From positions 436,501-500,500 of the forward strand of contig NZ_QMDV01000003.1 in assembly GCF_003284895.1 (NCBI RefSeq): DNA of 64,000 nucleotides, read 5' to 3'. Under the pieces are notes generated by a model. The model was not told the DNA's origin. It made no database searches and saw only the letters and a list, made by a program, of their open reading frames with translations. Of the stretch, positions 28,047-37,300 are shown in pieces. Made by a program: the position numbers and the translations under genes. The first letter of the stretch is position 1. Each line of letters opens with the position of its first letter. Source of the stretch: Pontibacter arcticus (lineage in GTDB: Bacteria; Bacteroidota; Bacteroidia; Cytophagales; Hymenobacteraceae).

Positions 28047-28931
28047 ATGTTAAAACTTTTAGGAAACCTTGTTAGTACCATCACCAAAACTGGAAATGTA
28101 AAATATCATTCAAAATTCTCTGACCGGATCAGAAACAGGCACCGGCAGTTTTGGGAGGCAGCAGATGCTGAAATTGTTCGGAACACATTATTGCATGCAC
28201 ACGATCCGATCGAGAAATGGAAAGATGCAGAAAACTGGCAACGGAAGCTAAGCAACAAGTATAACTCCAGAGAGTTTGCCAAAAAGCATGGCTGCAAAGT
28301 AGCGGAACTGTATTGGAAAGGCAGAAACATAAACGAACTGCCTTTCGATAAATTACCTGATCATTACGTTATCCGGCCCACGATCGGGCATTCGTGCCAG
28401 CTTGTTTTCCTGATGAGCGGTACAACCAACCTGATGGATAAAAAAACGTACAGCCACTCCGAGATTGCAGCTTTGCTAAAAGAACAGGTTGCCAAAAATC
28501 CATACCTGGAGTTTCTGGTAGAAGAGTTTATCAGAACGGAAGATGGCGAGTACAGAATTCCGAAGGATTATAAATTTTATATGTTTTCCGGCCAGATTGC
28601 CCGTATTGAGGTAATCAACCGTATAAGCTCAAGCGAAGGCAGAACCAGCCTTTACAACGAGCATTGGGAGCAAATGGTAAACATTGGTAAGAAATATGGC
28701 CAGAACGCCGTTTACGAAGAGCCACCCCAGTGCCTGCCTGAACTGATAGAACAAGCAAAGACCCTGAGCAAGGCTTATGATATTTTTGTGAGGATAGATT
28801 TTTACGCTACCGATAAAGGAGCTGTATTCGGAGAGTTTACCCCGACACCTGGTGTAGGCAAATTTTTTACGAACGAAGCCGATGCCATGTTTGAAGGGTA
28901 CTGGGCCAGGTACTGTAAAAATAAAATCTAA
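28047..28931 (+). CDS. ATP-grasp protein, TupA-like
   Basis: A 294-residue protein matching the TupA-like ATP-grasp family. Seen are PDHYVIRPTIGHSCQLVFL (nucleotide-binding strand pair), VEEFIRTEDGEYRIPKDYKFYMFSG (hinge and substrate loop), and FVRIDFYATDKGAVFGEFTPTPG, which contains the metal-binding E/N-type residues. TupA takes part in teichuronopeptide synthesis in Bacillus. Homologues in capsule loci are thought to join an amino acid or acid group to sugars or peptides by an acyl-phosphate mechanism. Substrate here is unknown; its placement among glycosyltransferases implies modification of the glycan. Confidence 0.8.
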   Translation: MLKLLGNLVSTITKTGNVKYHSKFSDRIRNRHRQFWEAADAEIVRNTLLHAHDPIEKWKDAENWQRKLSNKYNSREFAKKHGCKVAELYWKGRNINELPFDKLPDHYVIRPTIGHSCQLVFLMSGTTNLMDKKTYSHSEIAALLKEQVAKNPYLEFLVEEFIRTEDGEYRIPKDYKFYMFSGQIARIEVINRISSSEGRTSLYNEHWEQMVNIGKKYGQNAVYEEPPQCLPELIEQAKTLSKAYDIFVRIDFYATDKGAVFGEFTPTPGVGKFFTNEADAMFEGYWARYCKNKI

Positions 28932-29078
28932 CAACCATTTTTACGTTCGAATAGCAGATGCCAGACAATTTACTTGCTGATACCTTTCTTATATAAATCA
29001 TTGCGGCCTGGCACCCAGAAGCCAGGCCGGTAAAAAACCTGCCCTAAACTATCATCAGCCTTTACGCCCGATTTTATT

Positions 29079-29996
29079 ATGAATACTAACCACCCTGGCT
29101 TTACAGTTATTATCCCGGTGCATAATAAACTGCCGCACCTGGAGCGATCCATTCATTCCGTGCTCAACCAAACATATGCGGACGTTGAGCTTATACTTGT
29201 AGATGACGCTTCTACAGACGGCTCAACTGAGAAACTGGCAACATTTAACGATCCAAGGGTAAAAAAATTCAGGAGGGATGTGCCCGGACCGGGCGGGTAT
29301 GCTGCCCGTAACGTAGGCATACACCATGCTACCAAGGAGTGGATCTGTTTTCTGGATGCCGATGATGAATGGGAATTAAATCTGTTGGAGACCTTGGCAG
29401 CTGAAATTAACAAGGACCAGGAGCTCGAAACCATTTGCTGGGGTTGGTATTTGACAACAGGCCAGAACAAAGTATTGAACCCGTATTCAGCCCAGAATAA
29501 GCAGGTAGCATCCAGAACCATAACGCTGGTTGATTTTCTGATCGGGCCGCAACAAATCTGGACCGGTGCCGTGGCATTTAAGAAATCGTTAATAATAAAA
29601 GCAGGTGGTTTTCCGGAACAGGGCTTTAAGCGTGGTGGCGATATGGATACCTGGACCAGGTGCTTGTGGTATAGCAAGAAAAGTATCTGGCTGAATAAAG
29701 CGATGTCGTACTACTACCTGGATTCTGTAAACATGGTAACGCAGCATACCGGCCGTAACATCGATTTTATTTTCTCGCCTTTTCTGGAGAGTCTGCTGCA
29801 AAAAGGCGACCCTGAAGTGAAAGAAGCCATCCATAATTACCGGAACCGGTATTTATACATTATGCTGAACGGGCAGGTATACGAGGGCAAAGGTATAAAC
29901 TACGGTGTCCTGAAAAAGATGTATCTTAACAAACAGGCGGTGTGGCTAACGGCTAAGCTACACTTAAATAAACTGCGCCTCGCCGTAAAAGCCTGA
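29079..29996 (+). CDS. Family 2 glycosyltransferase
   Basis: A 305-residue GT2 enzyme with FTVIIPVHNKLPHLERSI, LVDDASTDGSTE, the acceptor loop GGYAARNVGI and metal motif DADDE. The KRGGDMDTWTRCL stretch is the catalytic ED-type site. It is separated from the ATP-grasp gene by 147 bases and precedes the wzy-like gene. One linkage of the repeat unit is the likely product. Confidence 0.9.
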   Translation: MNTNHPGFTVIIPVHNKLPHLERSIHSVLNQTYADVELILVDDASTDGSTEKLATFNDPRVKKFRRDVPGPGGYAARNVGIHHATKEWICFLDADDEWELNLLETLAAEINKDQELETICWGWYLTTGQNKVLNPYSAQNKQVASRTITLVDFLIGPQQIWTGAVAFKKSLIIKAGGFPEQGFKRGGDMDTWTRCLWYSKKSIWLNKAMSYYYLDSVNMVTQHTGRNIDFIFSPFLESLLQKGDPEVKEAIHNYRNRYLYIMLNGQVYEGKGINYGVLKKMYLNKQAVWLTAKLHLNKLRLAVKA

Positions 29997-30161
29997 TCGT
30001 CTGAACTTATAAATCTGGGTAGTATAAAACATCTTTAGCATTACTTTCAGTTAAATATGTTACCGTTTACATCGTCAGACTAAATAAAAATTACGTCATT
30101 GCATACTGGCTGGTCCAGAACCGTACAAACAGTTAATAGGAACTGCTCCAATTAAATTAAA

Positions 30162-31475
30162 ATGGTAAGAGAATATTTGGCTCAGACAGGACCTGAGATT
30201 GTGCTTGAGAACAGAAGAAAAATGCAGCTCGACTGGGGCTTCATTTTAACTATCCTGGCTGTGGCAAGTACGTTTTTAGGCAACTCGCTGGTGAGGCTGG
30301 ATCTTGGCATTTTTACCTTGTACCCGCTGCGTTTACTTGGCTTTATGGGCGTGTTTTACATGCTCATTAACCAGAAGTGGGATGACCCTTTTCTGTCGTT
30401 TACCTCCAAGTTTATCTTCTTTATGATGATACTGGGGTTTATCAGTATTTTCTGGGCGCCCGACACAGTACTGGCTATTAAAGAATTTGGGGTACTGCAA
30501 ACAGGCCTAACCTTAACCTGGCTCCTAACCAAGTACATTAACACTGAAAAGCGCGTGGAGCTGGTCTTGCTGATCTGGGTGCTGGGAGCCATACTTGTAA
30601 ACATGATCGGGCTTTGGGAAGTTGTAAACCAGAAATTCCTGATCGTGGAGAAAATGGGCGGCAAACTGGAAAGGGAAATCGAACGAATCGGGGCACTGGC
30701 ACCACGTTCTATCTTTGTAAACCAGAACAATTATGCATTCTTTAATGCGATAACAGCACCGGTGCTGCTTGGTATGTTCGTTAAGAAAACACGCCCGTTG
30801 TGGCATTATTTAGTTACCGGCTTTAGCTTGGCGCTCAGTGTTTATCTGCTTATCAGCTCCTACTCCAGGGCTGCGATGGGAGGTTTTGCACTGGCACTAA
30901 TCTTTTTTGCTGTCTTCACATTCTTTACTAAAAGTAATCATAAGATAAGTGTACTGAAGTTACTGGGCATTGCTGCTATAGCTATTGCACTGATCGTGGC
31001 AGTAAATACCTCATTACTGGATGTGATTACGAATAAACTAGACATGGTAGTCGAGAAAAATAACCAGCGCACCGATGAGAGTCGGGCAGATATCTATGCC
31101 GAAAACCTGGCGCTTGTAGCAAATAACCTTGGCATAGGCATGGGCCCGGGCTCGTCTTACGATAAAGTTGATAACCTGCCACCGCATAATTTTTTCCTGC
31201 AAATATTGGTAGAATACGGGCTTGTAACTGTATTGGGTTTTCTTTGGATCTTTTATAGGGTATTTAAAAGATACGGCTTGTATAAACAAGTTATGCCGGA
31301 TGCTTTGCCCTATATCTTACGAGCTTCCATACTTGCTTTTCCGTTAATGAGCATCGGACCAAGCTCTATTGTAGGCGAGGGTATCTTCTGGTTATGGTTC
31401 GGATTTATCATTGCCTATAGCTCCATTATGCTGCGCAAATACTGCAGTGTATTGCCCCCAAAGGAGATTGATTAA
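30162..31475 (+). CDS. O-antigen ligase/polymerase family membrane protein (Wzy-like)
   Basis: A 437-residue multi-spanning protein with about ten or more hydrophobic helices and the Wzy_C/O-antigen ligase pattern. The pattern includes NQNNYAFFNAITAPVLLG, SSYSRAAMGGFALALI and the late periplasmic loop ending PPHNFFLQILVEYGL. Given wzx-, wza- and wzc-like partners it is most likely the repeat-unit polymerase, though ligase and polymerase cannot be separated by eye. The large periplasmic loop lies at about residues 290-350. Confidence 0.85.
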   Translation: MVREYLAQTGPEIVLENRRKMQLDWGFILTILAVASTFLGNSLVRLDLGIFTLYPLRLLGFMGVFYMLINQKWDDPFLSFTSKFIFFMMILGFISIFWAPDTVLAIKEFGVLQTGLTLTWLLTKYINTEKRVELVLLIWVLGAILVNMIGLWEVVNQKFLIVEKMGGKLEREIERIGALAPRSIFVNQNNYAFFNAITAPVLLGMFVKKTRPLWHYLVTGFSLALSVYLLISSYSRAAMGGFALALIFFAVFTFFTKSNHKISVLKLLGIAAIAIALIVAVNTSLLDVITNKLDMVVEKNNQRTDESRADIYAENLALVANNLGIGMGPGSSYDKVDNLPPHNFFLQILVEYGLVTVLGFLWIFYRVFKRYGLYKQVMPDALPYILRASILAFPLMSIGPSSIVGEGIFWLWFGFIIAYSSIMLRKYCSVLPPKEID

Positions 31476-31530
31476 AATGTAAAGAATTAAATCTCAGGTA
31501 TATCTGCCTAGGCTCAAACTAAATTATAAC

Positions 31531-32637
31531 ATGAAGAAAATCTGCTTTTTTCCGGGCACGCTTGCGCTTGGGGGCATTGGAAAGCTATTTGTTAACCTGA
31601 TCGAAGAATATGCAGCTCGCAACATAGCTGTTGACGTTTTCCTGACAAAAAAAGAAGGCGAATTTCTAGACCAGATTCCGGCCAATGTACGCATTATCGA
31701 GGGCAAGGGCCGTGCCCTTACCAGCATCCCGAAGTTTATTAAGTATCTGAATGCTGAACGCCCCGATGCTGTGATTTCTGCACGGGAGTTCCTTAATATC
31801 GTGAACATTGCTTGCTGCGCGTGTTCTTCGGCTCCGACGCTACCGGTCGTGTCGCTGCACACTAACCAAACTGCTCAGAACTTTTACACCAACACTGATA
31901 AGAGCCTCTACTCCAATTCTTACTTTATCAGAATGGCCAGGATGCTCTACAAGAAGCCGAAAAAGATCATTGCCGTATCGGGTGGCGTGGCCGATGACTT
32001 TGCTATGCGGATGGGGGTGCCGCGCCAGAAGATCGAGGTGATCTACAATCCGGTTTATAAAGAGTATGTAGAAGAAGCCGCGCCTGTTAACCAAACCTTC
32101 CAGACTTTCACTAAAGATGGGCGCAGATTCATAGTAGGTGTAGGCCGCTTTGCCCTGCAAAAGGACTTCAGCACCCTGCTTAAAGCCTTCCACCTGGTAA
32201 GGAAAACCGATGACATTACGTTGATCTTATTAGGAGAAGGCCCCTTGCGGCAGGAGCTTGAAGCAGAAATAAAATCGTTAGGCTTAACTGAAAATGTTTT
32301 GCTGCTGGGCTTTGTTGATAACCCGTTATATTACATAAAGCGGGCAGCAGCCATTGCCGTTTCCTCCAAGTTTGAAGGTTTTGGGAATATAATTGTAGAG
32401 GCATTAGGTGTAGGAACGCCAGTTGTTTCTACTGATTGCCCGAGCGGGCCGAGCGAGATTCTGGAAAATGGCAAGTATGGAAAACTGGTACCAGTAGGAG
32501 ATCCGCAGGCTATGGCCACTGCTATAGTAGAAACACTCCACGAAACCCATAATCCGGCTGCCCTAATTGCCCGCGCACGGGATTTTGCTGTTCCTAAAAT
32601 TGCGGACGAGTACCTGGCTTATATTTACAGCAATTAA
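31531..32637 (+). CDS. Family 4 glycosyltransferase
   Basis: A 368-residue GT-B fold glycosyltransferase. The N-terminal half has the glycine-rich acceptor loop (PGTLALGGIGKLFVNLIEEY). The C-terminal half has VGVGRFALQKDFSTLLKAF and the E-x7-E donor site EGFGNIIVEALGVGTP, followed by CPSGPSEIL. That last motif is common in GT4 enzymes of the N-acetylgalactosaminyl/rhamnosyl type, but the donor is not assignable. It is the last gene before the perfect palindrome and the opposite-strand lyase-family gene. Confidence 0.91.
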   Translation: MKKICFFPGTLALGGIGKLFVNLIEEYAARNIAVDVFLTKKEGEFLDQIPANVRIIEGKGRALTSIPKFIKYLNAERPDAVISAREFLNIVNIACCACSSAPTLPVVSLHTNQTAQNFYTNTDKSLYSNSYFIRMARMLYKKPKKIIAVSGGVADDFAMRMGVPRQKIEVIYNPVYKEYVEEAAPVNQTFQTFTKDGRRFIVGVGRFALQKDFSTLLKAFHLVRKTDDITLILLGEGPLRQELEAEIKSLGLTENVLLLGFVDNPLYYIKRAAAIAVSSKFEGFGNIIVEALGVGTPVVSTDCPSGPSEILENGKYGKLVPVGDPQAMATAIVETLHETHNPAALIARARDFAVPKIADEYLAYIYSN

Positions 32638-32646
32638 AGAATCGCT

Positions 32647-32700
32647 TCATAAAGAAAAAATGCCTGCAACGTTAACGTTGCAGGCATTTTTTCTTTATGA
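32647..32700. terminator. 54-bp perfect palindrome, bidirectional terminator
   Basis: Bases 32647-32673 are the exact reverse complement of 32674-32700, with no loop bases and the dyad centre between AACGTT halves. The GC-rich core (TGCCTGCAACGTT) is flanked by an A-rich left and a T-rich right end, so it works as a terminator in both directions. It lies between the convergent GT4 gene (ends 32637) and the lyase-family gene (ends 32712). Confidence 0.9.
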
Positions 32701-32711
32701 GCATTTGTTAG

Positions 32712-33923
32712 TTAATGTACTAAGAGGTTTTTGCTGTCTACTGAAATAAGGGATGTAGTTGGATGGTTTAAATAAGATTCGAGTTCATGGGTTTTGTAAA
32801 CATTTAAAGCCGTTTTAGCGAGAGGTAAAAATCCTTCCAGTTTAACGCCTCTTATCTCTTTGTATTCCCATTCTTTCTGGCCGTTAGCATAAGGTAACAT
32901 CCATAAAAAGCCTTTTTTCAGGTTTTTGCCATCCTTCGAAGTATAATTCCAGATATCTACGCCAGCCTTATCGCCAATTTTAGCCAGGCTACTCCATCCG
33001 TTCAGGTTTTTTATACTATACGTCCAGGCTCTGGAGCGCTTCAGTTCGTACGGCTGGCGGCCTTCTTCATCAAACTGCTTATCAATTCTCTTTAGGGTAG
33101 TGTTGGTAAGGTATTTTCTGGCCAGTGGTTTGTTCCCCGAAAACATAGCGTAAGTAACAACCTGCAGGTCGTAAAATGTACCGATATTATTTGGTTCTTT
33201 TACGCCATCTTTGCCGACCTCGCTGGTCAGCATCCAGTTTACAAATTGCCCGAACCAGTTTTGCAGCGCTTTCTGGTTGGCTGCTGTCCACGCTTCCGAG
33301 CCTTGCAATAATTGCACACCATCAATTAACCGGGTAAAATGCTGGGTATCTATCAAACCAATCGCACGCCCGTCGTTCACTCCCCTGATCGACTGGCCAA
33401 AGTTCAGGTTCGGATTCATTTTAGTTTCGGCGTCTATAAAGAAAATGCATAACAGGTCAGCCGCTTTTTTAGCGTATTGTTCTCTGCCGGTAAAGTAATA
33501 GGCAAGGCCCAGTGTTTCTACATCTCTGCTGATATTTACCACATGCTTCTGATCCTTTACACTATTTACTTCCGGATTGGTCTTGCCGTCCTTATTAATA
33601 TAAGGTAGTCCATCAGCCGTATAAGGGTTTGGCCACCAGTAAGGCGCCAGGCTCATATAATCGTTCTTGCTGCCGCTTGGAGGCGTAAGGGCTTTATCGG
33701 TAATGGTATACGGTTTTTTTTGCAGGATCTTATCTGCTTTAAAGATTAGCTCGTTAACAGCAACCTGGTGCGCTAAACTGCCGCGCTCCACCTTCAGCTT
33801 ATTTTGCAGCAGTTGTTCGCCATTAAGTATAAAGGTTTCGGGTATGGCCTGTGCAGAAGCTGCCGGGAAGTATAAAAGTTGTAACAGAATAAAAAAGGGT
33901 ACTATCTGAAGTATAAATTTCAT
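32712..33923 (-). CDS. Alginate lyase family protein (secreted)
   Basis: A 403-residue protein with an N-terminal signal peptide (about 1-24, ending SAQA) and an alginate-lyase-type (alpha/alpha) toroid domain. Family features seen are APYWWPNPYTADGLPYINKDG, YYFTGREQYAKKAADLL, the active-site pair in EPNNIGTFYDLQV and LKRSRAWTYSI. Members cleave uronic-acid polymers by beta-elimination, although many homologues have other or untested substrates. It is the only minus-strand gene inside the polysaccharide locus. A role in trimming the polymer, as AlgL does in alginate loci, is inference. Confidence 0.85.
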   Translation of the reverse strand: MKFILQIVPFFILLQLLYFPAASAQAIPETFILNGEQLLQNKLKVERGSLAHQVAVNELIFKADKILQKKPYTITDKALTPPSGSKNDYMSLAPYWWPNPYTADGLPYINKDGKTNPEVNSVKDQKHVVNISRDVETLGLAYYFTGREQYAKKAADLLCIFFIDAETKMNPNLNFGQSIRGVNDGRAIGLIDTQHFTRLIDGVQLLQGSEAWTAANQKALQNWFGQFVNWMLTSEVGKDGVKEPNNIGTFYDLQVVTYAMFSGNKPLARKYLTNTTLKRIDKQFDEEGRQPYELKRSRAWTYSIKNLNGWSSLAKIGDKAGVDIWNYTSKDGKNLKKGFLWMLPYANGQKEWEYKEIRGVKLEGFLPLAKTALNVYKTHELESYLNHPTTSLISVDSKNLLVH

Positions 33924-34379
33924 ATTATATTTTTGGGCTTATGCGTTGGGTCTGAATAAGTATACATACTTACAGAAACAAAACGCTTGTACTGCTTTAT
34001 TTAGTCTCAAAACAAAACTTACAAAACTAAAAAACTGCTTCAGTAAAGCAGAAATACCTATACTCTATACAGCGCTTATAGTTATAAGTATAGCTCCTCT
34101 GTAAAGTTTCAGGCTTCAAAAGTATGTGCCTGTAGGTCAGCAAAAAAAGTAAGCAAATTTTGTGCGCAATTACAGAACAAAATATGCACAACATAAGTAA
34201 GGGTATACCTATACTACACCACCTGAATTTTTTTTATAAAAGATAGGTTTATAAAGAGTTTGCAGCCTATAAGAGCAATTACCAAACCAAACCGATCAGT
34301 ACCTTACTAACAGTCTTTTAAAGTAAGAACGTGTGCTGTGCCCAAAATTTAAAGTTAATAACGATTAAGTAATCAAAGA
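33924..34379. other. 456-base divergent intergenic region, AT-rich
   Basis: This gap lies between the divergent lyase-family gene and giant gene A1 and must hold both promoters. It is AT-rich and holds the inverted repeat TAAGTAT-AC-ATACTTA at 33957-33972, several AAGTATA/TATACC elements and an A/T run near 34228. No small gene was found. Confidence 0.45.
34022..34029 (-). promoter_or_regulatory. Possible -7 box for the alginate lyase family gene
   Basis: The minus strand reads TAGTTTTG, matching TAnnTTTG, 99 bases upstream of the ATG. CTG stands at the -33 position 19 bases further up, so the match is partial. Confidence 0.35.
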
Positions 34380-37300
34380 ATGAGAAAAACTTCTACTCCT
34401 GGTTTCAGGCAGTTGATACGTGTAACAGGCAGCCTCGCACTGTCTTTAAGCTTCCTGCTGTTTTTTACGATCAACGCACAGGCCGCAGGCAAAAAAACTG
34501 CTTCGCTTTGGCAATCAACTCAAACAGAATTCCTGGCATCACAGGCCTGGGCCGCGCCGCTGCTGGCTGTAGCCGGCGAGGAAATACGAATCAACTTTCA
34601 GCCATCCACTTCGTCGGTTCCTACAGGGTATAAAGCTGATACGGGCTTACCTTATGATGCCGGCCGTGGCTATGGCTGGATCGATCCGGTTACAAAAGCA
34701 CCCGCTGATTTAACGCCTAACACCCGCATACGCTCTGGTTCTGATGCACTTCAGTTAAAGACCATTGTGCAGATGCAGGATAATACCAAAGGCCAGGTAT
34801 ACGGCACCTGGGAATACGCAGTGGCTAATGGTACTTATACGGTAACAGTAAGTGTAGGCGACCCTAGTTACTATGACAGCAAACACCAGGTAAACGTGGA
34901 AGGTGTAACAGCTATTACTGGTTTTGTGCCAACCTCCTCATTAAAGTATAAAACTGCAACGGTAGAGGTACAGGTGCAGGATGGTAAACTAACAGTGGAT
35001 GCCAACGGCGGTACCAATACTAAAATGAACTACATTTCGATCACTTCTCAGGCAGATGAACCTGAAGTGCCACCAACCACTGGCAAAGAAGAGCTTGTTA
35101 ACTTCCAGACAGCTGCTTCGGCTACGCCAACAGGGTATAAAGCTGATACGGGATCACCGTACGATGCTGCACGCGGTTTCGGCTGGATCGACCCGGTAAC
35201 AAAAGCACCTGCCGATTTAACACCTAATACCCGTTTGCGCACAGGTTCTGATGCGCTTCAGTTAAGGACCATTGTGCAGATGCAGGACAATACCAAAGGC
35301 CAGGTGTACGGCACCTGGGAGCATGCCGTTTTAAATGGCACCTACCGTGTTACTGTCAGCGTAGGCGACCCTAGTTATTACGACAGCAAGCACCAGATAA
35401 ACGTGGAAGGCGTAACAGCCATCTCCGGATTTGTACCAACATCTGCTTCGAAGTATAGATCTGCTACGGTGGATGTACAGGTGCAGGACGGCAAACTAAC
35501 AGTGGATGCCAACGGCGGTACCAATACCAAGATGAATTATATCACCTTTACGCCGATATCAACGGAAGCAGATGTAACACCACCTGCGGTTACAATGAAT
35601 GTTTCGGGTAATTTGCAATCGCCGGGTGTATATAACACGGAAGCACAGGTAGCCATCGCTGCCACGGATGTTAGTGGATCTGGTGTTGCCAAGATCGAGT
35701 ACAGCGTTAACAATGGCGCTTACACGGCTTATACTTCTCCGGTGAAATTTACACAGATCGGAAGCTATACTGTAAAAGCGCGGGCCACTGATAATGCCGG
35801 TAACCAGGCTGTTAAAGAAGCCAGCTTCAGTGTTGCCGCAGCAACAAAATCGAATACGTACCTGGTGTTGCAGAACATGGATGGCTTCCTGGCAAGCGAT
35901 GTGCTTACGTTCTCTAATATCCAGATTCCATGGAGACGTACCAACGATGACGGTACCTTTACGCCATACAACGAAAACCACAACAAAGTACGCCTGCGCC
36001 TTTATAACAAAGGAATAGGTACCCTGATGGTGAACAACCTGACTTTATCTGATGCAACTGCCTGGAAAATTGAGCTGCTTAATGGCGCAGCGTACGATCC
36101 TGCTACGGCAAAACCATTCTCCATCAGCTCGAAAGGCTATGCAGAACTGGTAGTTGAGTTTATAGCAAAAGACCAGGCAACACGTGTAAAAGTTGTACCG
36201 GGCACCCTGCGCATCTCATCCAACGATGACCTGGCTCCAGAAAAAGAAGTGAAACTGTATGGCCTGTGGCAGAAAGAAGGCGAAGGCAATTCGGAGCCCT
36301 GGGCTCAGGAGATCATCAATGCATTCGGGTTTAAGACAAGGGTTGGTTTCAACTCAAATGATGGCGCGTCGGATGGTAGAACGATCATTGCTAACTCCGA
36401 TGAAGTAAACGTTTCATACTTCCTGCAGGCCGATCCAAGCAAGCCGGTGCGTGTGGTACAGATGGCAGCTTACCACGGTTGCTGCTCCTCCAGAGAAACA
36501 CTGCAACGCTTTGATAAAGCAAGTGGTGCAATCACTACCGTTGTAACGCATAATGCGCTGGATGGCCAGTCGCTGTTGCCAAGACGGAATGGCTCTACTA
36601 CTGCCGTTGCCGAAGCCTCTTTTACACCAACAGCTGCATTTGGCTTTAAGGTAACAAGCAATTACACAGACAGAACCAAGAACTCGGAAGGCAGATTAGG
36701 CGGGCGTGTATGGAAAGCCATTGATGCCAACGGAAACATAATTCCGAACACCTTTATTTTAGGGATGGATTATCTGGGTACTACATACACCAACTATGAT
36801 TACCAGGATAACATTTACTACATCACCAATGTGAAGCCTGATGGCGGACCAGCCTTCTATTCTGAGTTGGTTGCAACACCTTCTGCGTTAACATTCGATG
36901 CCCAGACTATTGGCGGCAACCAGACTATAACAGTACCGCTTAAAAATGCCGGGCAAACTTATGCTACCGGAAGCGATCCTGCTATACAAGTAAAAAGTGT
37001 GGCATTGGTAGGCCCGGATGCAAACGACTTTAAATTGGGTACTTTCACTGCGACAACGCTCCCGGTACAAGGCACCATGAACCTGAATGTGAGCTTTAAC
37101 CCAGCTACAAAAGGGTTGAAAAATGCTGCCTTGCTGGTTTATCATAACAACAGCGAGTCGCCGTTACGCATACCGTTGTATGGCATCGCAAACGAAAGTG
37201 GTACCACTACAACCATTGTAAAACGCATCAAAGGTGCGGCCGATGCAAACGTAACCATTGCGGGTAAAGTATGGGAAGCGGATATTAACTATAGAAAAGG

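Noticed and set aside
34581-35552. Regular internal repeats that could suggest a CRISPR array or satellite
   Set aside because: The unit is about 465 bases, stays in frame and codes for a repeated domain in A1; it is protein-domain duplication.
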